Shown one piece after another: positions 11,169-22,120 of a stretch of 64,000 bases of DNA. The notes under the pieces were generated by a model, which searched no databases, was not told the DNA's origin, and was given only the letters and a program-made list of their open reading frames with translations. A program made the translations under genes and the position numbers. This DNA is from Brachionus plicatilis (Eukaryota > Rotifera > Eurotatoria > Ploima > Brachionidae). How positions within the stretch are numbered: the stretch's first letter is position 1; each line of letters begins with the position of its first letter. The stretch spans positions 120,610 to 184,609 of the forward strand of contig QEOQ01000522.1 of assembly GCA_010279815.1 (NCBI GenBank), written 5' to 3'.

Positions 11169-12257
11169 AGGGTTCAATTAACAAATTCAACAAATTCAAA
11201 ACGTTTATTAATAACAAATAATTAAAAAAATCTATCTACTGTCAACCACATTGAGCTTCAAAATAATCTGCTGTACTTTAAGTCGTCTCTTCTTAATTAA
11301 TTTTTATAATTCCTCACTTTTGATTGATTCTATTATTTTAAAGATTGAATCTTGTTGGGATTTTCTTCTGATCCTTTTTCAAATTAACAAAATTGAAAAG
11401 GAAACAAAATAATAATTTGTCAGTCAAATTTTTAAGATCTTTTAAATTGTCTAAAAATGAAGGCAGTTTCGATCACGTTTTCTTATTTAGTTTCATGATT
11501 TTATTGCAGCATTGAGAATATTTTAGATACAAGTTTCTTTCAGAACAATTCAAAAAATTTAAAAAAATAATTAAGAAATGCTAAATTTAATTGAAAAAAA
11601 TCGAGGAATTAAATATTTTATTATACTATTATATTATATTAAAGCAAATTACGACAATTATAAAAAAGAATTTAACAATCGGCTGTCATAGTGAGGAAAA
11701 CCCTAACTCGCAGGATTACTCCTGTTACATCCTAAACTATTATTATTATTATTTTATTATTATATTTTAAATGATTTAGAATTTAATTTAAATTTTGAAT
11801 TTAATATTTTTTTTCTTTTTATTTTTTTTGACTTGAAAATTTATTTTTTAAAAATAAGTTTTTTGTCGTTCCATATAGTTATTAAGGCAGATCAAATGGC
11901 TTGAATACAAAACTTTTTTTTCTTAGGTCAAATTTGACCCATTTCAGTCTATAAGCGAATATTGGGTCATTTTTGACCCGATTTACAAACCTTTATTTAT
12001 TGATTTTTTTTCATTTGAACGAAATTTTTAAAGCATTTTTTAAGAACCAATTAATTTTGAAAATTCAATTTAAAGACGAATGAATTGATCATATAGTAAA
12101 AACAAAGGTATGTAATTAAAATGCTTTTTAATTTACATTTTTTCACTACTTAAGTTATTTGACCTTCAAATCAAACTTTTTATGTCATTTCTTTATACTC
12201 TTTCTACAAATATTGCAAATATGCAAATTTTCTCACATGATTTATCTCTCTATTGTA
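11169..12257. other. AT-rich spacer with a LINE-like 3' tail
   Basis: About 11680-11765 reads as a GC-richer 60-bp segment ending in ATT repeats, like the 3' tails near 13577-13650, 17375-17470 and 10415. No ORF. The remainder, including the TTTGACC words near 11930-11975, shows nothing I can name. Confidence 0.4.
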
Positions 12258-13417
12258 ACGGGTGTTCAATAAAGGTTGGCGCGAGTTTGTTTTCGATAAA
12301 ATCTGTTGATTGGTTCATACAAAACTTTTGAAATTTTATACATATATACATTAGACCTTCATGATTATAAAACACTTTGTATAATTTATCTGCTTTGTTT
12401 ATACCGGAAATAAACGGCATAACCTTGACTCCACATAAATAATCTCAATGTCCTCCTAGTTAATGATATTATTTTAATAAGTTTTATATATCATTTGATA
12501 GATAATCAAACAAGGATCAAGATTATATATAGATCTTTTTTTTATTACATTCGGTTCAAAAGATATACTCAAAAACCCTTAAATTTTAACCTTATTTTAA
12601 AAAGTAAAAAATTTGGTATATTTTTGATTTTGATCGCATAACTTTTGAATGGAACAAGATATTTACACCAAATTTTGAACACTTTTATAAATTTGATTCA
12701 ACTTCATAAAAAAATAAAAATTTTTACAATTTATTATTTCCTTCACTATTTTATATAATCTTTTTTATTAAAAATCTATGGTAGTCTTTAAGTCAAATTT
12801 TATTTATAATCACTTAGTTCAAAGTATAAGTTTGTGTGCTTAAATTAAAGCTAATAAACTGAGCTTTTATTTGATATACAATATTTATGATTGTTCCTTT
12901 GTATTTTCAATTCAGAATTAAAAAAAAAGTATTTATTTTTAAAGTTTATTAATTATTCGAATAATTTCCTTTTGAATTCTCTAAATTACGAACTCTTTTA
13001 GTAAAAGAACAAACTGATTTTTTAACCTCACCTGTTGGTACTTTAGTGATTGCTCTTTTTATTTCTTCAATAAATTCATCCCTCGTTGCGAATTTATTCA
13101 CCTTCATACGCGTAACAATCGCATTCCAAAGATAAAAATCGCATGGGTTCAAGTCAGGTGAATTGGGCGGCCAAATTTCTTTCGAAATAAACAAATGTAG
13201 ATTATTTCTACAATAGTTCTGGCTTATATTTGCCGTATGTGGCTTCGCCCCATCCTGCCGTTTATTTCCGGTATAAACAAAGCAGATAAATTATACAAAG
13301 TGTTTTATAATCATGAAGGTCTAATGTATATATGTATAAAATTTCAAAAGTTTTGTATGAACCAATCAACAGATTTTATCGAAAACAAACTCGCGCCAAC
13401 CTTTATTGAACACCCGT
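12258..13417 (-). mobile_element. mariner/maT-like transposon, internally deleted, 162-bp TIRs
   Basis: Terminal inverted repeats run 12258-12419 and 13256-13417. They start ACGGGTGTTCAATAAAGG and appear identical along the stretches I compared. Both ends are flanked by TA (12256-12257 and 13418-13419), the TA target duplication of the Tc1/mariner superfamily. The interior keeps only the C-terminal part of a transposase on the minus strand, which begins at the inner edge of the right TIR. The near-identity of the TIRs suggests recent movement, probably with transposase supplied by a full copy elsewhere. Confidence 0.92.
12949..13260 (-). pseudogene. maT-type (DD37D) transposase, C-terminal fragment
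   Basis: Reading from 13260, the frame gives QDGAKPHTA (second catalytic Asp), then WPPNSPDLNPCDFYLW (third catalytic Asp), then an 80-residue tail ending at 12949. There are 37 residues between the two Asp residues, which is the DD37D spacing of the maT branch rather than DD34D mariner or DD34E Tc1. The helix-turn-helix DNA-binding domain and the first catalytic Asp are absent. The fragment abuts the TIR directly, so the missing part was removed by an internal deletion and not by decay. Confidence 0.85.
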
Positions 13418-15199
13418 TACTATACTATTTTTTCTTTTTTTAAAATTTATTAGTCCTACAATTATTTAATTCTTTCAAAACATGTCTAACATTATATCTA
13501 CTTTTATCTTAATTATTTTTTTTTTATAATTGTATATTTTAATCTCATAAAATTATCTTATATTATTGTATTTTGATCATTGGGCTGAAAGGAAGGACTA
13601 AGTTCCATTCCAACCTGCCCGGGTATTACCCTAATTATATTTTTAATAATAAATAATATTTATACTCTTTCTAAGGTAAATATGTTGATTGAATGCTAAA
13701 TATGGAAAGCTGGCTCCATTATTTTCTCTTTTTCATTAAATTATAAAAATACACGCTTGCTTTGAATTTTCTAACAAATACTTCAAAATTTTAAATTTTA
13801 CCAACTTCTGCATATTTTAAAAAATCATGTTTTCAAAAAAAAATTGCTTTAAATTTTGATAATATTTGGAAAACTCTTGTTCACTCATTTACTAAAACTT
13901 TGTGCCATTTTTTTTTTTGATTTAGCTACATTTGTTTACACCGTTCCACCATCATACAATCAAATTGTATGCATCCCAAATTCAGTAAGTAAATAAATTA
14001 ACCAAATTGTAGGGGCAAAGCAAAATGTAGAGAAAATTTTTTTTAAATAAAATTAAAGTATGATTTATTTCTTAAAAAAGATTTCATTTGTTTGCTGAAA
14101 ATTTGAAAAATTCGATAAAAAAATTTAATTTTAGTTTTTCACGATGAGTATTAAAATATGCTTTTTAAAAGATTCTTCTAAGAGGACTAAATTTACTAAT
14201 TAAGATATGAGAAAAAATAGTATGATTAATTTAAGTATTAAGGTTTATATTTTGTTAAAATAAACACTTACAGGGCTGTTCATTTATTTTCTACTATTGT
14301 AAATATTAGGCGTTCAATGTATTTTGCTTAAGATCTAATTTTGCAAATTAATTGATTATTAAAAATGCTTAAAGCATTACATTCACATGAAAAAAAAACT
14401 TGCAAATCAATCAAAAAAATTAAACTACTTTATATCTGTAAAATTGACAGATATTTTCAATAATAAATTCTTTTCACAAGAATTCTAGAATTAGAATTAA
14501 TTATTGGAGTCGCTTCATTAAAAAATCTACTTATTTTCCTAAATCTTTAAATATTTTAATCTTGAACAAATTTGCCTTTTTTGTTGATACTTTATATTTT
14601 ACGTAAATTATGGGAAACTCACGAAATTTTACCATATTTAAAGGAAAATATGATGAATTCATGGTATCGTAGCAGCACTGTATCACAAATAAAATTTCGA
14701 ATACGAATTAAGATTGAAGTTTAAATTTTAAAAACTTAAAATAATTCATTAAAAGTGCACTTTTATTTATAATTATTAAAATTTTCTATAAGACTTTTGT
14801 CTTTATAAGAAATCTATTTTAAATTCTCAAGTTTAGCTTTCTGTGTACTTTTTTTTAATTTTTTTTTATTATTTTTGTTACTTATGGGTCTTGAATTAAT
14901 AATTAATATTTAAAAGTTATTACTATTAATTAAAGTAATGTAATCAATAGTTAAATTCAAATAGCAAATTTGATTCATTAATAATTCAATTTTCACGTTT
15001 TTAATTAATTTATTTTTAAAGAAAAATAGATACATTTTAAATATCAAAATTAAAGATAGAAATTGAATTTTGATTAAATCAAAATGTCAAAAAACTTATC
15101 GAATTTAAATGATTAAATGATATGTTTAAACATGTTTAGGCACGTTTAAATATTTTATATTTCAGGAAAAAAAGAAGAAATTGTTAGGTAGCAAAAATC
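13418..15199. other. AT-rich spacer with a LINE-like 3' tail
   Basis: About 13577-13655 is a GC-richer stretch with hairpin-forming GGAAGGACTAAGTTCC followed by AATAAT repeats, like a CR1/L2 3' end. No coding sequence seen; the rest is low-complexity A/T. Confidence 0.4.
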
Positions 15200-15279
15200 C
15201 TCTCTATATTCTCCAACCAGTCTTACGACCAATCGAACAGAATGACTCCATCATGCCCTGACATATCTCTCACTCGAGT

Positions 15280-15450
15280 GATATTTTATTATATTAAGCC
15301 TTGAGTTACAGCGCTCTTTTAATTGATCCACCATTGGACTAAATGTAAGTTATGAGTCTAATATGATGCCTAAGAATTTGAATTTTTTCTCGTTATTTAA
15401 ATTCCTATCATTGATATTAACGTCAAGATTCCACGATTGCCTGCCAATTT
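15280..15450 (-). pseudogene. LINE RT C-terminal relic
   Basis: The minus strand reads EKKFKFLGIILDS, a stop, then LTFSPMVDQLKERCNSRL. This is the F-L-G-x-x-x-D segment of the RT thumb region in Jockey/CR1-type elements. It is bounded by the CCCCG-type element beginning at 15452. Confidence 0.55.
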
Positions 15451-15681
15451 ATCCCGAAAATATTTTATCCCGTTTATTTTATCCCAATTTATTTTATCCC
15501 GTTTTCTTAAATAAGAAATATATTCCGATTTAAAAAAAAGAAAAGGATGGTAATTACCTGTATTGCTCAAATAATTATTTTCTGTTCAAAATAATTAGTT
15601 AATGTCAATATTTAGAAATTACGATTATTTTTTAAAAAATATTTATTTTAAAAAACTATCGAATAAAAATTAAATTGTCAC

Positions 15682-15712
15682 GACGCGTTTCGACCAAATG
15701 GCCTTCTTCAGG
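15682..15712 (-). ncRNA. Candidate hammerhead ribozyme core of the Penelope element
   Basis: On the minus strand the order is CTGAAGA, a stem GGCC-ATTT-GGTC, then CGAAAC and GCGTC. This matches the hammerhead layout CUGANGA / helix II / GAAA / ...GUC cleavage site. The helix II pairs are G-C, G-U, C-G and C-G. Minimal hammerheads of this type are known in the terminal repeats of Penelope-like elements, and the location 3' of the GIY-YIG frame agrees. The core has CUGAAGA in place of CUGAUGA, which may lower or abolish activity. Confidence 0.6.
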
Positions 15713-16008
15713 TTTTAAGACTGAAAGAAAGAATAAAATTTAATAATAAAAAATTTTTTAATTAAAAAAAGGAAAAAAAAGTAATATTTTACATAATAGA
15801 AATAATTGCTTTTCAAATTATTATTTAATTATTACAAAAATAGGTAATTAGAATAAAATTAATACAATAAAAAATAGTTTTTGAAATTAATGTAAAATTA
15901 ATGTCGAATTTTCATAATTGAAATTTAATATTTAAATTTAGAATAATTTTTTACAATTCAAAAAATCAAAGTTAACAAAAATTAAAGATAAAAAATTTTA
16001 AAAAATTT

Positions 16009-16911
16009 TTATGAAAAACTTAGAGATTTTATATATTCAATTTTAGGAATTTTTTTGTTCATAATAGGTATATTAAATTTTAAGAAAAAGTTTATAAGAT
16101 CAGTTTCAGTTGATTTTCGAACAATGTCTTGTTTCAGGTCAGATTTAAATATAAAGAATGAAAAATCTTCTTCAACATGATTTATTTTATTAAAGTGAAT
16201 AGATACTTCTGAACATGAATTAAAATTACTTAGAGATTTTCTAATATCTTTTTTAAATTTCCTAATTGAATATAAATGATCTAATATTCTTATTTTAGCT
16301 TTTCTAGATGATTCACCTATATAAAATAATTTACATTTATTACATTTAATTATATAAACTATTCCAATCGATTCACAATTTGAGTCACTCAAGAATGGAA
16401 TATAAAGTTTTTTATATTTCAAATAAAACTTTTTTTCGGTAAATTTACAGCTCAAACATCCAAGGATATCACACTTATCTGAGTAAAATTTTCTAGTATT
16501 ATTTAGTTTAAAATTTAATATAAATAAAGAACCTATATTTTTCTGAATTTTATTTACCACCATTAATTCCATATTTTTCAAAAAACTAGAATCCATTTTT
16601 ATCTTTTGAAAAGAATCTTTAATAATTAAATTAAGCTCTGAAATATTTTTATCAAATGAATTAAAAAATTTTAATTCTGAATTAGGTAAAAGTGACTTTC
16701 TTTTATAGGGAAGGAGATCACTTCTTTCCTTTTTAGCTATACTACGACATATTCCTGAAACTTTTTTAAAATCATAACCTTGTTTAGTTAATTGTACTAT
16801 CAGATCTCTAGAATCATAACTGGAAGATAGTCGACTTACATAAAGAGTGTAAGAGATTAAAGCTATCTTATTCTGGTCAAAAAGTGGATTTAGTGAAAAG
16901 ACTTCGAGATT
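16009..16911 (-). CDS. Penelope GIY-YIG endonuclease (C-terminal part of the polyprotein)
   Basis: An open frame without its own start runs from about 16911 to a stop at 16009; the first internal Met convenient for translation is at 16596. The first 100 residues (DLIVQLTKQGYDF, ICRSIAKKERSDLL) are the linker between RT and nuclease. Then come CDILGCLSCKF (a Cys pair motif typical of this family) and the GIY-YIG core: GIVYIIKCNKCKLFYIGES, then the conserved Arg helix and HFNKINH. This nuclease cuts target DNA for insertion. The reading frame is intact, so decay is limited to the 5' truncation. Confidence 0.85.
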   Translation of the reverse strand, partial: NLEVFSLNPLFDQNKIALISYTLYVSRLSSSYDSRDLIVQLTKQGYDFKKVSGICRSIAKKERSDLLPYKRKSLLPNSELKFFNSFDKNISELNLIIKDSFQKIKMDSSFLKNMELMVVNKIQKNIGSLFILNFKLNNTRKFYSDKCDILGCLSCKFTEKKFYLKYKKLYIPFLSDSNCESIGIVYIIKCNKCKLFYIGESSRKAKIRILDHLYSIRKFKKDIRKSLSNFNSCSEVSIHFNKINHVEEDFSFFIFKSDLKQDIVRKSTETDLINFFLKFNIPIMNKKIPKIEYIKSLSFS

Positions 16912-18057
16912 ACTTTAAAAATAACCTCTAAATATTAATTAAATCATCTAAATTCTAAAATGATCTTGCAATGTCGACACTAAAGAACTAGATAGAAAAG
17001 CACTCCTGTTTTCATATAATCGCATTAGCTTTTAATCAAAAATTTATTGAGATGCCTATAAAATACAACAAGGATCCTATTGCTCCAAAAGCTAAGGCAG
17101 GTCGAAAAGGTAATGAAAAAAAATGTTTGGTTAAACAATAAAATTTTTAGACAATTTTTTATTAATTTGGACATAAACCAATTATTTTTGGTTATTTACT
17201 TATGATAAATAAAATAAAACAAAAAAAAATAATCTTAGACAGAAATTAATTATTCCTACAATACAGGTAATATTCTATCAAAAGAAAATAATGCTAAATT
17301 GTTAAATAAGAAGAAAATCCCGATTTTGTTTATAATTTAATTTATTTATTTAATATATAATTTAGAGTGAATAGTTCCTCTTGGCAGCTCCGAACGGCGT
17401 AGTGCCTTCTTTTCAGCCAGCCTGTTAGGAATATTTTGTAATTAATTATTATTATTATTATTAATTTCAGCCTCATAGGCAATTTAAAATTGATTAAAAA
17501 AAAAAAAATAAATATAATTTAAGTTAAGATTTTGTTTATAATAAATATGTGCAAAAAAAATATATTCCAAAAATTAAGATTAAAAGTTTAACATGTCAAT
17601 GATAAAACGCTTCCTTTAAATAAAATACTGCGGATAATTGTAACATTGAGAACTTTTTGGCATGTTAACAGCATTAACAAGCAGCGCGTTTCACGATTAG
17701 ATCGCGATGCAGCTCGATTGCGTTTAATAAAAAAAATCAGGGACGAGGAAAACAAAAAAAAAGATTTGAACTTCCTAAACCCATACAAGGATAATCCAAG
17801 TTATTAATCAATTTTTTTTTAAAAATTTTGTAATATTTTTTTAAATCAATTTAACTTCTTTTATTCCAATAAAAACTTCAAAAATAATTTACTTTTTTAA
17901 TAAATTTTAGTATTAATCTTTAATACTTAAAAAATTTTTCGGGATATACTTCTTATTTTTTCTTCGGTATATTAAATTTTCGGGATAATTATCTTTTCCT
18001 AAATCTTATAAGATAATTATCTAATTTAGCAAATTAGAAATTTAAATCCAGTCTTAC

Positions 18058-18225
18058 GAACAATTTAAAACTAACTTGTAGATTTCCTTTCCTCGACTCT
18101 ATCTTTTCTTCAACTCTTCCTAAAGGAAAAGTGGGGTAAGGAAAAGTTGAGGAAGAGTTGAGGAAAGGAAAAAGAAGAGTCGAAGAACAAAGTACATTCA
18201 AGTTAGTTTTAATTTGTAGTGTATT
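18058..18225. repeat. Perfect-looking long hairpin (palindromic repeat)
   Basis: AAAACTAACTTG at 18068 and CAAGTTAGTTTT at 18199 are inverted, as are the blocks around CTCGACTCTATCTTTTCTTC and GAAGAGTCGAAG, with CTCTTCCTAAAGG / AGGAAGAGTTGAG near the turn. The whole 160 bases fold back on itself. It may be a tiny MITE; no coding content. Confidence 0.65.
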
Positions 18226-18361
18226 TAAAAGATAAATTAAAGATTTTATTTTAGGGAAAAATGGTGCAACATAAAAAGAAAATTTTATATTATATATGGT
18301 TTAATTTTTTATAATAATTTATTTAGATTTAAATTAAAATTCAATCGTTGAAAAACTCGGT
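18226..18361. other. Junction beyond the truncated Gypsy element
   Basis: AT-rich, no LTR-like sequence, showing that the 3' half of the Gypsy element is missing. Confidence 0.45.
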
Positions 18362-21300
18362 CTAGTCTGGTAGGTGAACCATATTTGTAACCGGTTCTAC
18401 GTATGGATATTTGGTAAGGTATTCGCTTATTACCATGACTCCGAGAAATCCTTCTTCAGTTAACGGTAGGCCGAACACAAGATCAATAGCTATTCTATCG
18501 AAAATACCTTTAATATTTAGTGTTTTGGCCGGATGCTCTTTTAAAGCTATCAGATTATTTCGTTTGCAAATATCACACGCCAAAATATATTGTTCGACGT
18601 CTCTGTCAATGTTTTTCCAAAAATATTCTTCCCTTATCCTTTTAACTGTTGTTTCTTTTTGAAAGTGTCCTAATACATGAGATTTCTCAATAATTTTTGT
18701 TCTTAAATCTGGTTTCGGAACAATCAGTGCACACCCTTTTTTGTCAAAGTAAAAAATTAAATCTTCCTTTAGATCATACATATAGCGTGAAGCCTGACTC
18801 TCTACTCGTTTTACTTGCTTTGTTGACAATCCCGGGGAGTGTTTGCCATTCTTAAGAAAATTTAAAAGTGGTTCATCTATGTAAACGTCAAGAATTTTTC
18901 TTGAGTCTTCATCGCACAAAGTTGTATTCCTCTCACATAAGGTTCTGCATGATAGTACTGGTCTACTAATAGCATCAGCATTCCCATGTTTAGCTCCTTT
19001 TCTATATATAATATTAAAGTCGTATGTTTGTAAGAAAATAGACCATCTAGCTAGTCTCCCACTTGGTTCTTTAATTGACATTAACCATTTTAAGGCAATA
19101 TGATCAGTAACGACGTCAAATTTTTGTCCATACAGAAATGTATGATTATTCTTTATTCCCCACACGAGAACCAAACATTCGCGTTCTGTAACGCTATAAT
19201 TTTTCTCAGCACCTTTAAGGAGTTTTGAAGAATATGAACACACATACTCTTTACCATTGTCATCCATTTGAGACAGGATAGCTCCCATAGCATATCCTGA
19301 TGCATCTGTGTGCAAAATGAATTTCTTCTTGAAATCAGGTTGTCTTAGTATCGGTTCAGATGTAAGAGTTTCTTTAAGCGTGTTAAAGGCTTTTTCCTGT
19401 TCAACTTCCCATTTGAATTTAACATCTTTTTTAAGTAATACATATAAAGGTTGTGAAATTTTAGCGTAGTCCTTTATAAAAACTCTAAAGTAATTTGTTG
19501 CTCCTAAAAACTCTTGAACTTGTTTAAGATTTTGAGGGCGTTTTCTTTCTATAATTGTTTGGGTTTTAGACGGATCCATCTCAATTGAAGAAGATGTAAC
19601 TACGTATCCAAGGACTTTGATTTTTCTTGCAAACCAGTGACATTTGTTTGGCTTAATTTTTAATTCATTATCCCGTAATGCTTTTCCAACCAATTTAATA
19701 TGCTCCTTGTGTTCTACAATATTTTTAGAATGGACAATGATATCGTCTAAATAAACCTCACAGAATGACATATTTCCAAATATGCGAAACATCATTCTAC
19801 TAAATTGGGCGGGAGCGTTTTTCAAACCAAAAGGAAGTCTTTTAAATTGATAATGTCCATCGGGTGTAGAAAATGCTGTTTTTTCTTTAGAGTCAGGGTG
19901 CATTTCTACTTGCCAGTAGCCCGATATCAAGTCTAATGTTGAAAAATAAGTTGAACCATTCAGCCTTGATAGAATATCATCGATTCTGGGTAATGGCCAA
20001 GATTCTGTGATTGTTTTTTGATTTAGCTTTCTATAGTCTACACAAAAGCGTTTACTTCCATCTTTTTTGGGTATCAACACCACAGGTGAAGACCATGGTG
20101 ATGTTGAAATTTCAATAATATCATTTTCAAGCATTGTCTTTATCTCTTCTTGTAATATCTCTCTTTCCTTTAAGGATTTTCTATAAGGTCTTAGAAATAT
20201 TGGGACTTCATCTGTTGTTCTAATTACGTGCTTATCGACTTTACTCCTTGTTATATCTTTTATACTCATTGCGAATCTATCTTTTAAATAGTCTAAAGAT
20301 TCTTTGAAGTATTGATATTCACTGGCATCTAGATTATCTATCGGTTTTAATTCTATTTTTCCAGTTAATGATTCTAAAGGCCAATCTTCGTTAAAATTGT
20401 TTAAATCTTCTGAAAAACAATCGTCAGGGCAATTTTCATCTGTCAAGTTTTCAGTTATCACTTTGTTGCAGTATTCTTTTTCTGAAACTTCAAGATACAC
20501 TACTTCACTAGGAAACTTTAAGCTTCTTTCACTTGGGTTAAGACTAGCTCCTGTACGCATAAACCAATCAAGACCTAGCAGCCCATCACTGTCTTCATGA
20601 TCGATTACTAAGAATTCGATTTCGCATACATGACCTTCGATATTTAATCTTAATGCTTCTGTTTTACCATTTACTTTAACAATATTATTATCAGCCGTTT
20701 TAATTCTAATATCTGACTCCTTTACGGTTATTTTATTTCTTTCCACAAACTTTCTGCTTAATATTGAAGTTGTACATCCACTATCAAGTGCCATAGTTAG
20801 TGTTATACCATCTATAGTTGCTGATATATATAAAAGGTTCCCTGTATCACATGTGTACACATATTCTGGATTTTCTTTCCGATTGTCTGAATCATTGTTA
20901 ACTTCCTCAACCATATTAACCCTTCTTGTATTACGATATTGCTTATAGTTATTGTTATTGTTATTTAGCCTACATTGTGAAATTTTATGACCTGGTTTTT
21001 TGCATCCGAAGCATATTAAGTTTTTCTTCAGCTCATTCTGGCTTCTAAATTTTTCTTTTCCATTGTGGTCAAATTTCTGACCTCTAAATTTTGATACATA
21101 TTCTTTTCCATTTATTGATGGTTTCATAAAAGAATCCTTATTATTAAAATTTTTTTGTCTTGAATAGTTGACAACCGTGGGTTTGCTAAAATTGCTCAAT
21201 CCTTTTGTAAAAACTCTTGCATGCCGTATTGCATCATTTAGCGTTTCTACATTTTTACTCTCTAACTCGGCCCTAACTCTTGGGTCAAGGGCTTCAAGAA

Positions 21301-22099
21301 AGAACCAGACTAATTCGAACTCATCTATCTTATCTATTTTGTTTGCAATTGTCTGGAATTTCATTATGTTGTCCTCAAAATTTGACGTTAATTTAATACT
21401 TTTTAGCTCAGATCTTAGCCCTCTCTGAACATCAGCTGGTTTCAGGGTTGCTAATAATTGATTTTTAAATTTTTCCCACGTAACTGATTCATCTCTTTTT
21501 TGCATGTTTCTAAGCATTTGTAATGCGTTTCCTCTTAGGAGTTTTGTAACGCAATCTATTAGCCTACTTCTAATAATTCCTTGGGTCCTAGCCTCAGTTT
21601 CTACTAGGTATATCCATTCATCTACTTTATCTCTATCGTTTCCATATAATTTTGGTATATCGTCGACTTTAAAATTTATGATTCGTGTTTCCCTAAGTCC
21701 GAATCCTAAGTTTTCTTGTAATACATCCTCATGTATTAAAGTTTTCGATGAAGTGGCCATTCCTTGAAGGGTGCTTTTTGCTCCTTCCTCACTTTGTTTT
21801 GATTGATTTATATTCCTAAAACTATCTTCTTCTATTTTCATCTTTTTGATACTGGCCAATAGCTCAGCTCTTTTGAAAAGTAGCTCAATAAGCATCTTCT
21901 TAGGTTTTCCTGAATTTTGAACATTTTGAAGCCATTCCATTTGTTCGGCTTCTGTACAGCTTACCAATTCGCTGTCGTCATCTAATTTCTGGAATTCATT
22001 CTCAAAAGACCCATTTTGTGTCTTTATTAAGTGTACGAGCTCTTGTACACTAAGTTTTTCAAGGTAATCTTTTGAAATGGGTACCATAAAAAAAATCAT
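18362..22099 (-). CDS. Gypsy gag-pol polyprotein (1245 codons, integrase cut short)
   Basis: Order of domains: capsid-like gag (about residues 130-320, with WIYLVETEA and related blocks); a CCHC knuckle CFGCKKPGHKISQC near 362; aspartic protease with DSGCTTSILS near 438 and LLGLDW; reverse transcriptase with VDYRKLNQKT and the catalytic box VYLDDIIVHS near 780; RNase H with HTDASGYAMGAILS near 930; then integrase with its HHCC zinc-binding domain (HVLGHF ... CDICKRN) and the first catalytic Asp in RIAIDLVFG near 1204. The frame ends at LPD with a stop right after, before the second Asp and the Glu. Translation may begin at Met1 or Met5; both follow closely after the primer site. Confidence 0.95.
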   Translation of the reverse strand: MIFFMVPISKDYLEKLSVQELVHLIKTQNGSFENEFQKLDDDSELVSCTEAEQMEWLQNVQNSGKPKKMLIELLFKRAELLASIKKMKIEEDSFRNINQSKQSEEGAKSTLQGMATSSKTLIHEDVLQENLGFGLRETRIINFKVDDIPKLYGNDRDKVDEWIYLVETEARTQGIIRSRLIDCVTKLLRGNALQMLRNMQKRDESVTWEKFKNQLLATLKPADVQRGLRSELKSIKLTSNFEDNIMKFQTIANKIDKIDEFELVWFFLEALDPRVRAELESKNVETLNDAIRHARVFTKGLSNFSKPTVVNYSRQKNFNNKDSFMKPSINGKEYVSKFRGQKFDHNGKEKFRSQNELKKNLICFGCKKPGHKISQCRLNNNNNNYKQYRNTRRVNMVEEVNNDSDNRKENPEYVYTCDTGNLLYISATIDGITLTMALDSGCTTSILSRKFVERNKITVKESDIRIKTADNNIVKVNGKTEALRLNIEGHVCEIEFLVIDHEDSDGLLGLDWFMRTGASLNPSERSLKFPSEVVYLEVSEKEYCNKVITENLTDENCPDDCFSEDLNNFNEDWPLESLTGKIELKPIDNLDASEYQYFKESLDYLKDRFAMSIKDITRSKVDKHVIRTTDEVPIFLRPYRKSLKEREILQEEIKTMLENDIIEISTSPWSSPVVLIPKKDGSKRFCVDYRKLNQKTITESWPLPRIDDILSRLNGSTYFSTLDLISGYWQVEMHPDSKEKTAFSTPDGHYQFKRLPFGLKNAPAQFSRMMFRIFGNMSFCEVYLDDIIVHSKNIVEHKEHIKLVGKALRDNELKIKPNKCHWFARKIKVLGYVVTSSSIEMDPSKTQTIIERKRPQNLKQVQEFLGATNYFRVFIKDYAKISQPLYVLLKKDVKFKWEVEQEKAFNTLKETLTSEPILRQPDFKKKFILHTDASGYAMGAILSQMDDNGKEYVCSYSSKLLKGAEKNYSVTERECLVLVWGIKNNHTFLYGQKFDVVTDHIALKWLMSIKEPSGRLARWSIFLQTYDFNIIYRKGAKHGNADAISRPVLSCRTLCERNTTLCDEDSRKILDVYIDEPLLNFLKNGKHSPGLSTKQVKRVESQASRYMYDLKEDLIFYFDKKGCALIVPKPDLRTKIIEKSHVLGHFQKETTVKRIREEYFWKNIDRDVEQYILACDICKRNNLIALKEHPAKTLNIKGIFDRIAIDLVFGLPLTEEGFLGVMVISEYLTKYPYVEPVTNMVHLPD

Positions 22100-22106
22100 C
22101 TTTTTA

Positions 22107-22120
22107 TCACTGCTACCAAT
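22107..22120 (-). other. Gypsy primer-binding site
   Basis: Immediately after the LTR the minus strand reads ATTGGTAGCAGTGA. The TGG start two bases from the LTR is the complement of a tRNA 3' CCA end, the primer for minus-strand DNA synthesis. Which tRNA it matches was not determined. Confidence 0.6.

Larger units (their letters stand above)
15660..16914 (-). mobile_element. Penelope-like element, 3' fragment with GIY-YIG endonuclease
   Basis: Only the endonuclease half of a Penelope-like retroelement remains, read right to left, with a terminal region at 15660-15720 holding the hammerhead-like motif. The reverse transcriptase proper is absent, so the copy is 5' truncated at about 16914. 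It sits inside the CCCG-ended element. Such truncated copies are the common fate of Penelope elements. Confidence 0.85.
15452..17997. mobile_element. CCCG-ended DNA element carrying gene remnants and a Penelope insertion
   Basis: The left end has TTTATCCCGAAAATATTTTA and further ATTTTATCCCG copies; the right end has the inverse (TTCGGGATA at 17939 and TTTCGGGATAATTA near 17978). This is the same end design as 7081-8160. On the plus strand 17051-17110 begins a possible protein (MPIKYNKDPIAPKAKAGRK) stopped by a good GT donor (GTAATG). 17660-17805 holds an open end rich in Arg/Asp (SRLDRDAARLRLIKK), closing at a stop near 17805. These look like first and last exons of a transposase or cargo gene whose middle is lost. 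ATT repeats at 17445-17465 mark another LINE tail. Confidence 0.5.

Noticed and set aside
18362..18380. Gypsy ORF end as a natural stop
   Set aside because: The integrase lacks its second Asp and Glu and no 3' LTR follows; the stop is due to truncation.
18411..21767. Several plus-strand ORFs of 67-87 codons
   Set aside because: Antisense shadows of the 1245-codon Gypsy polyprotein.
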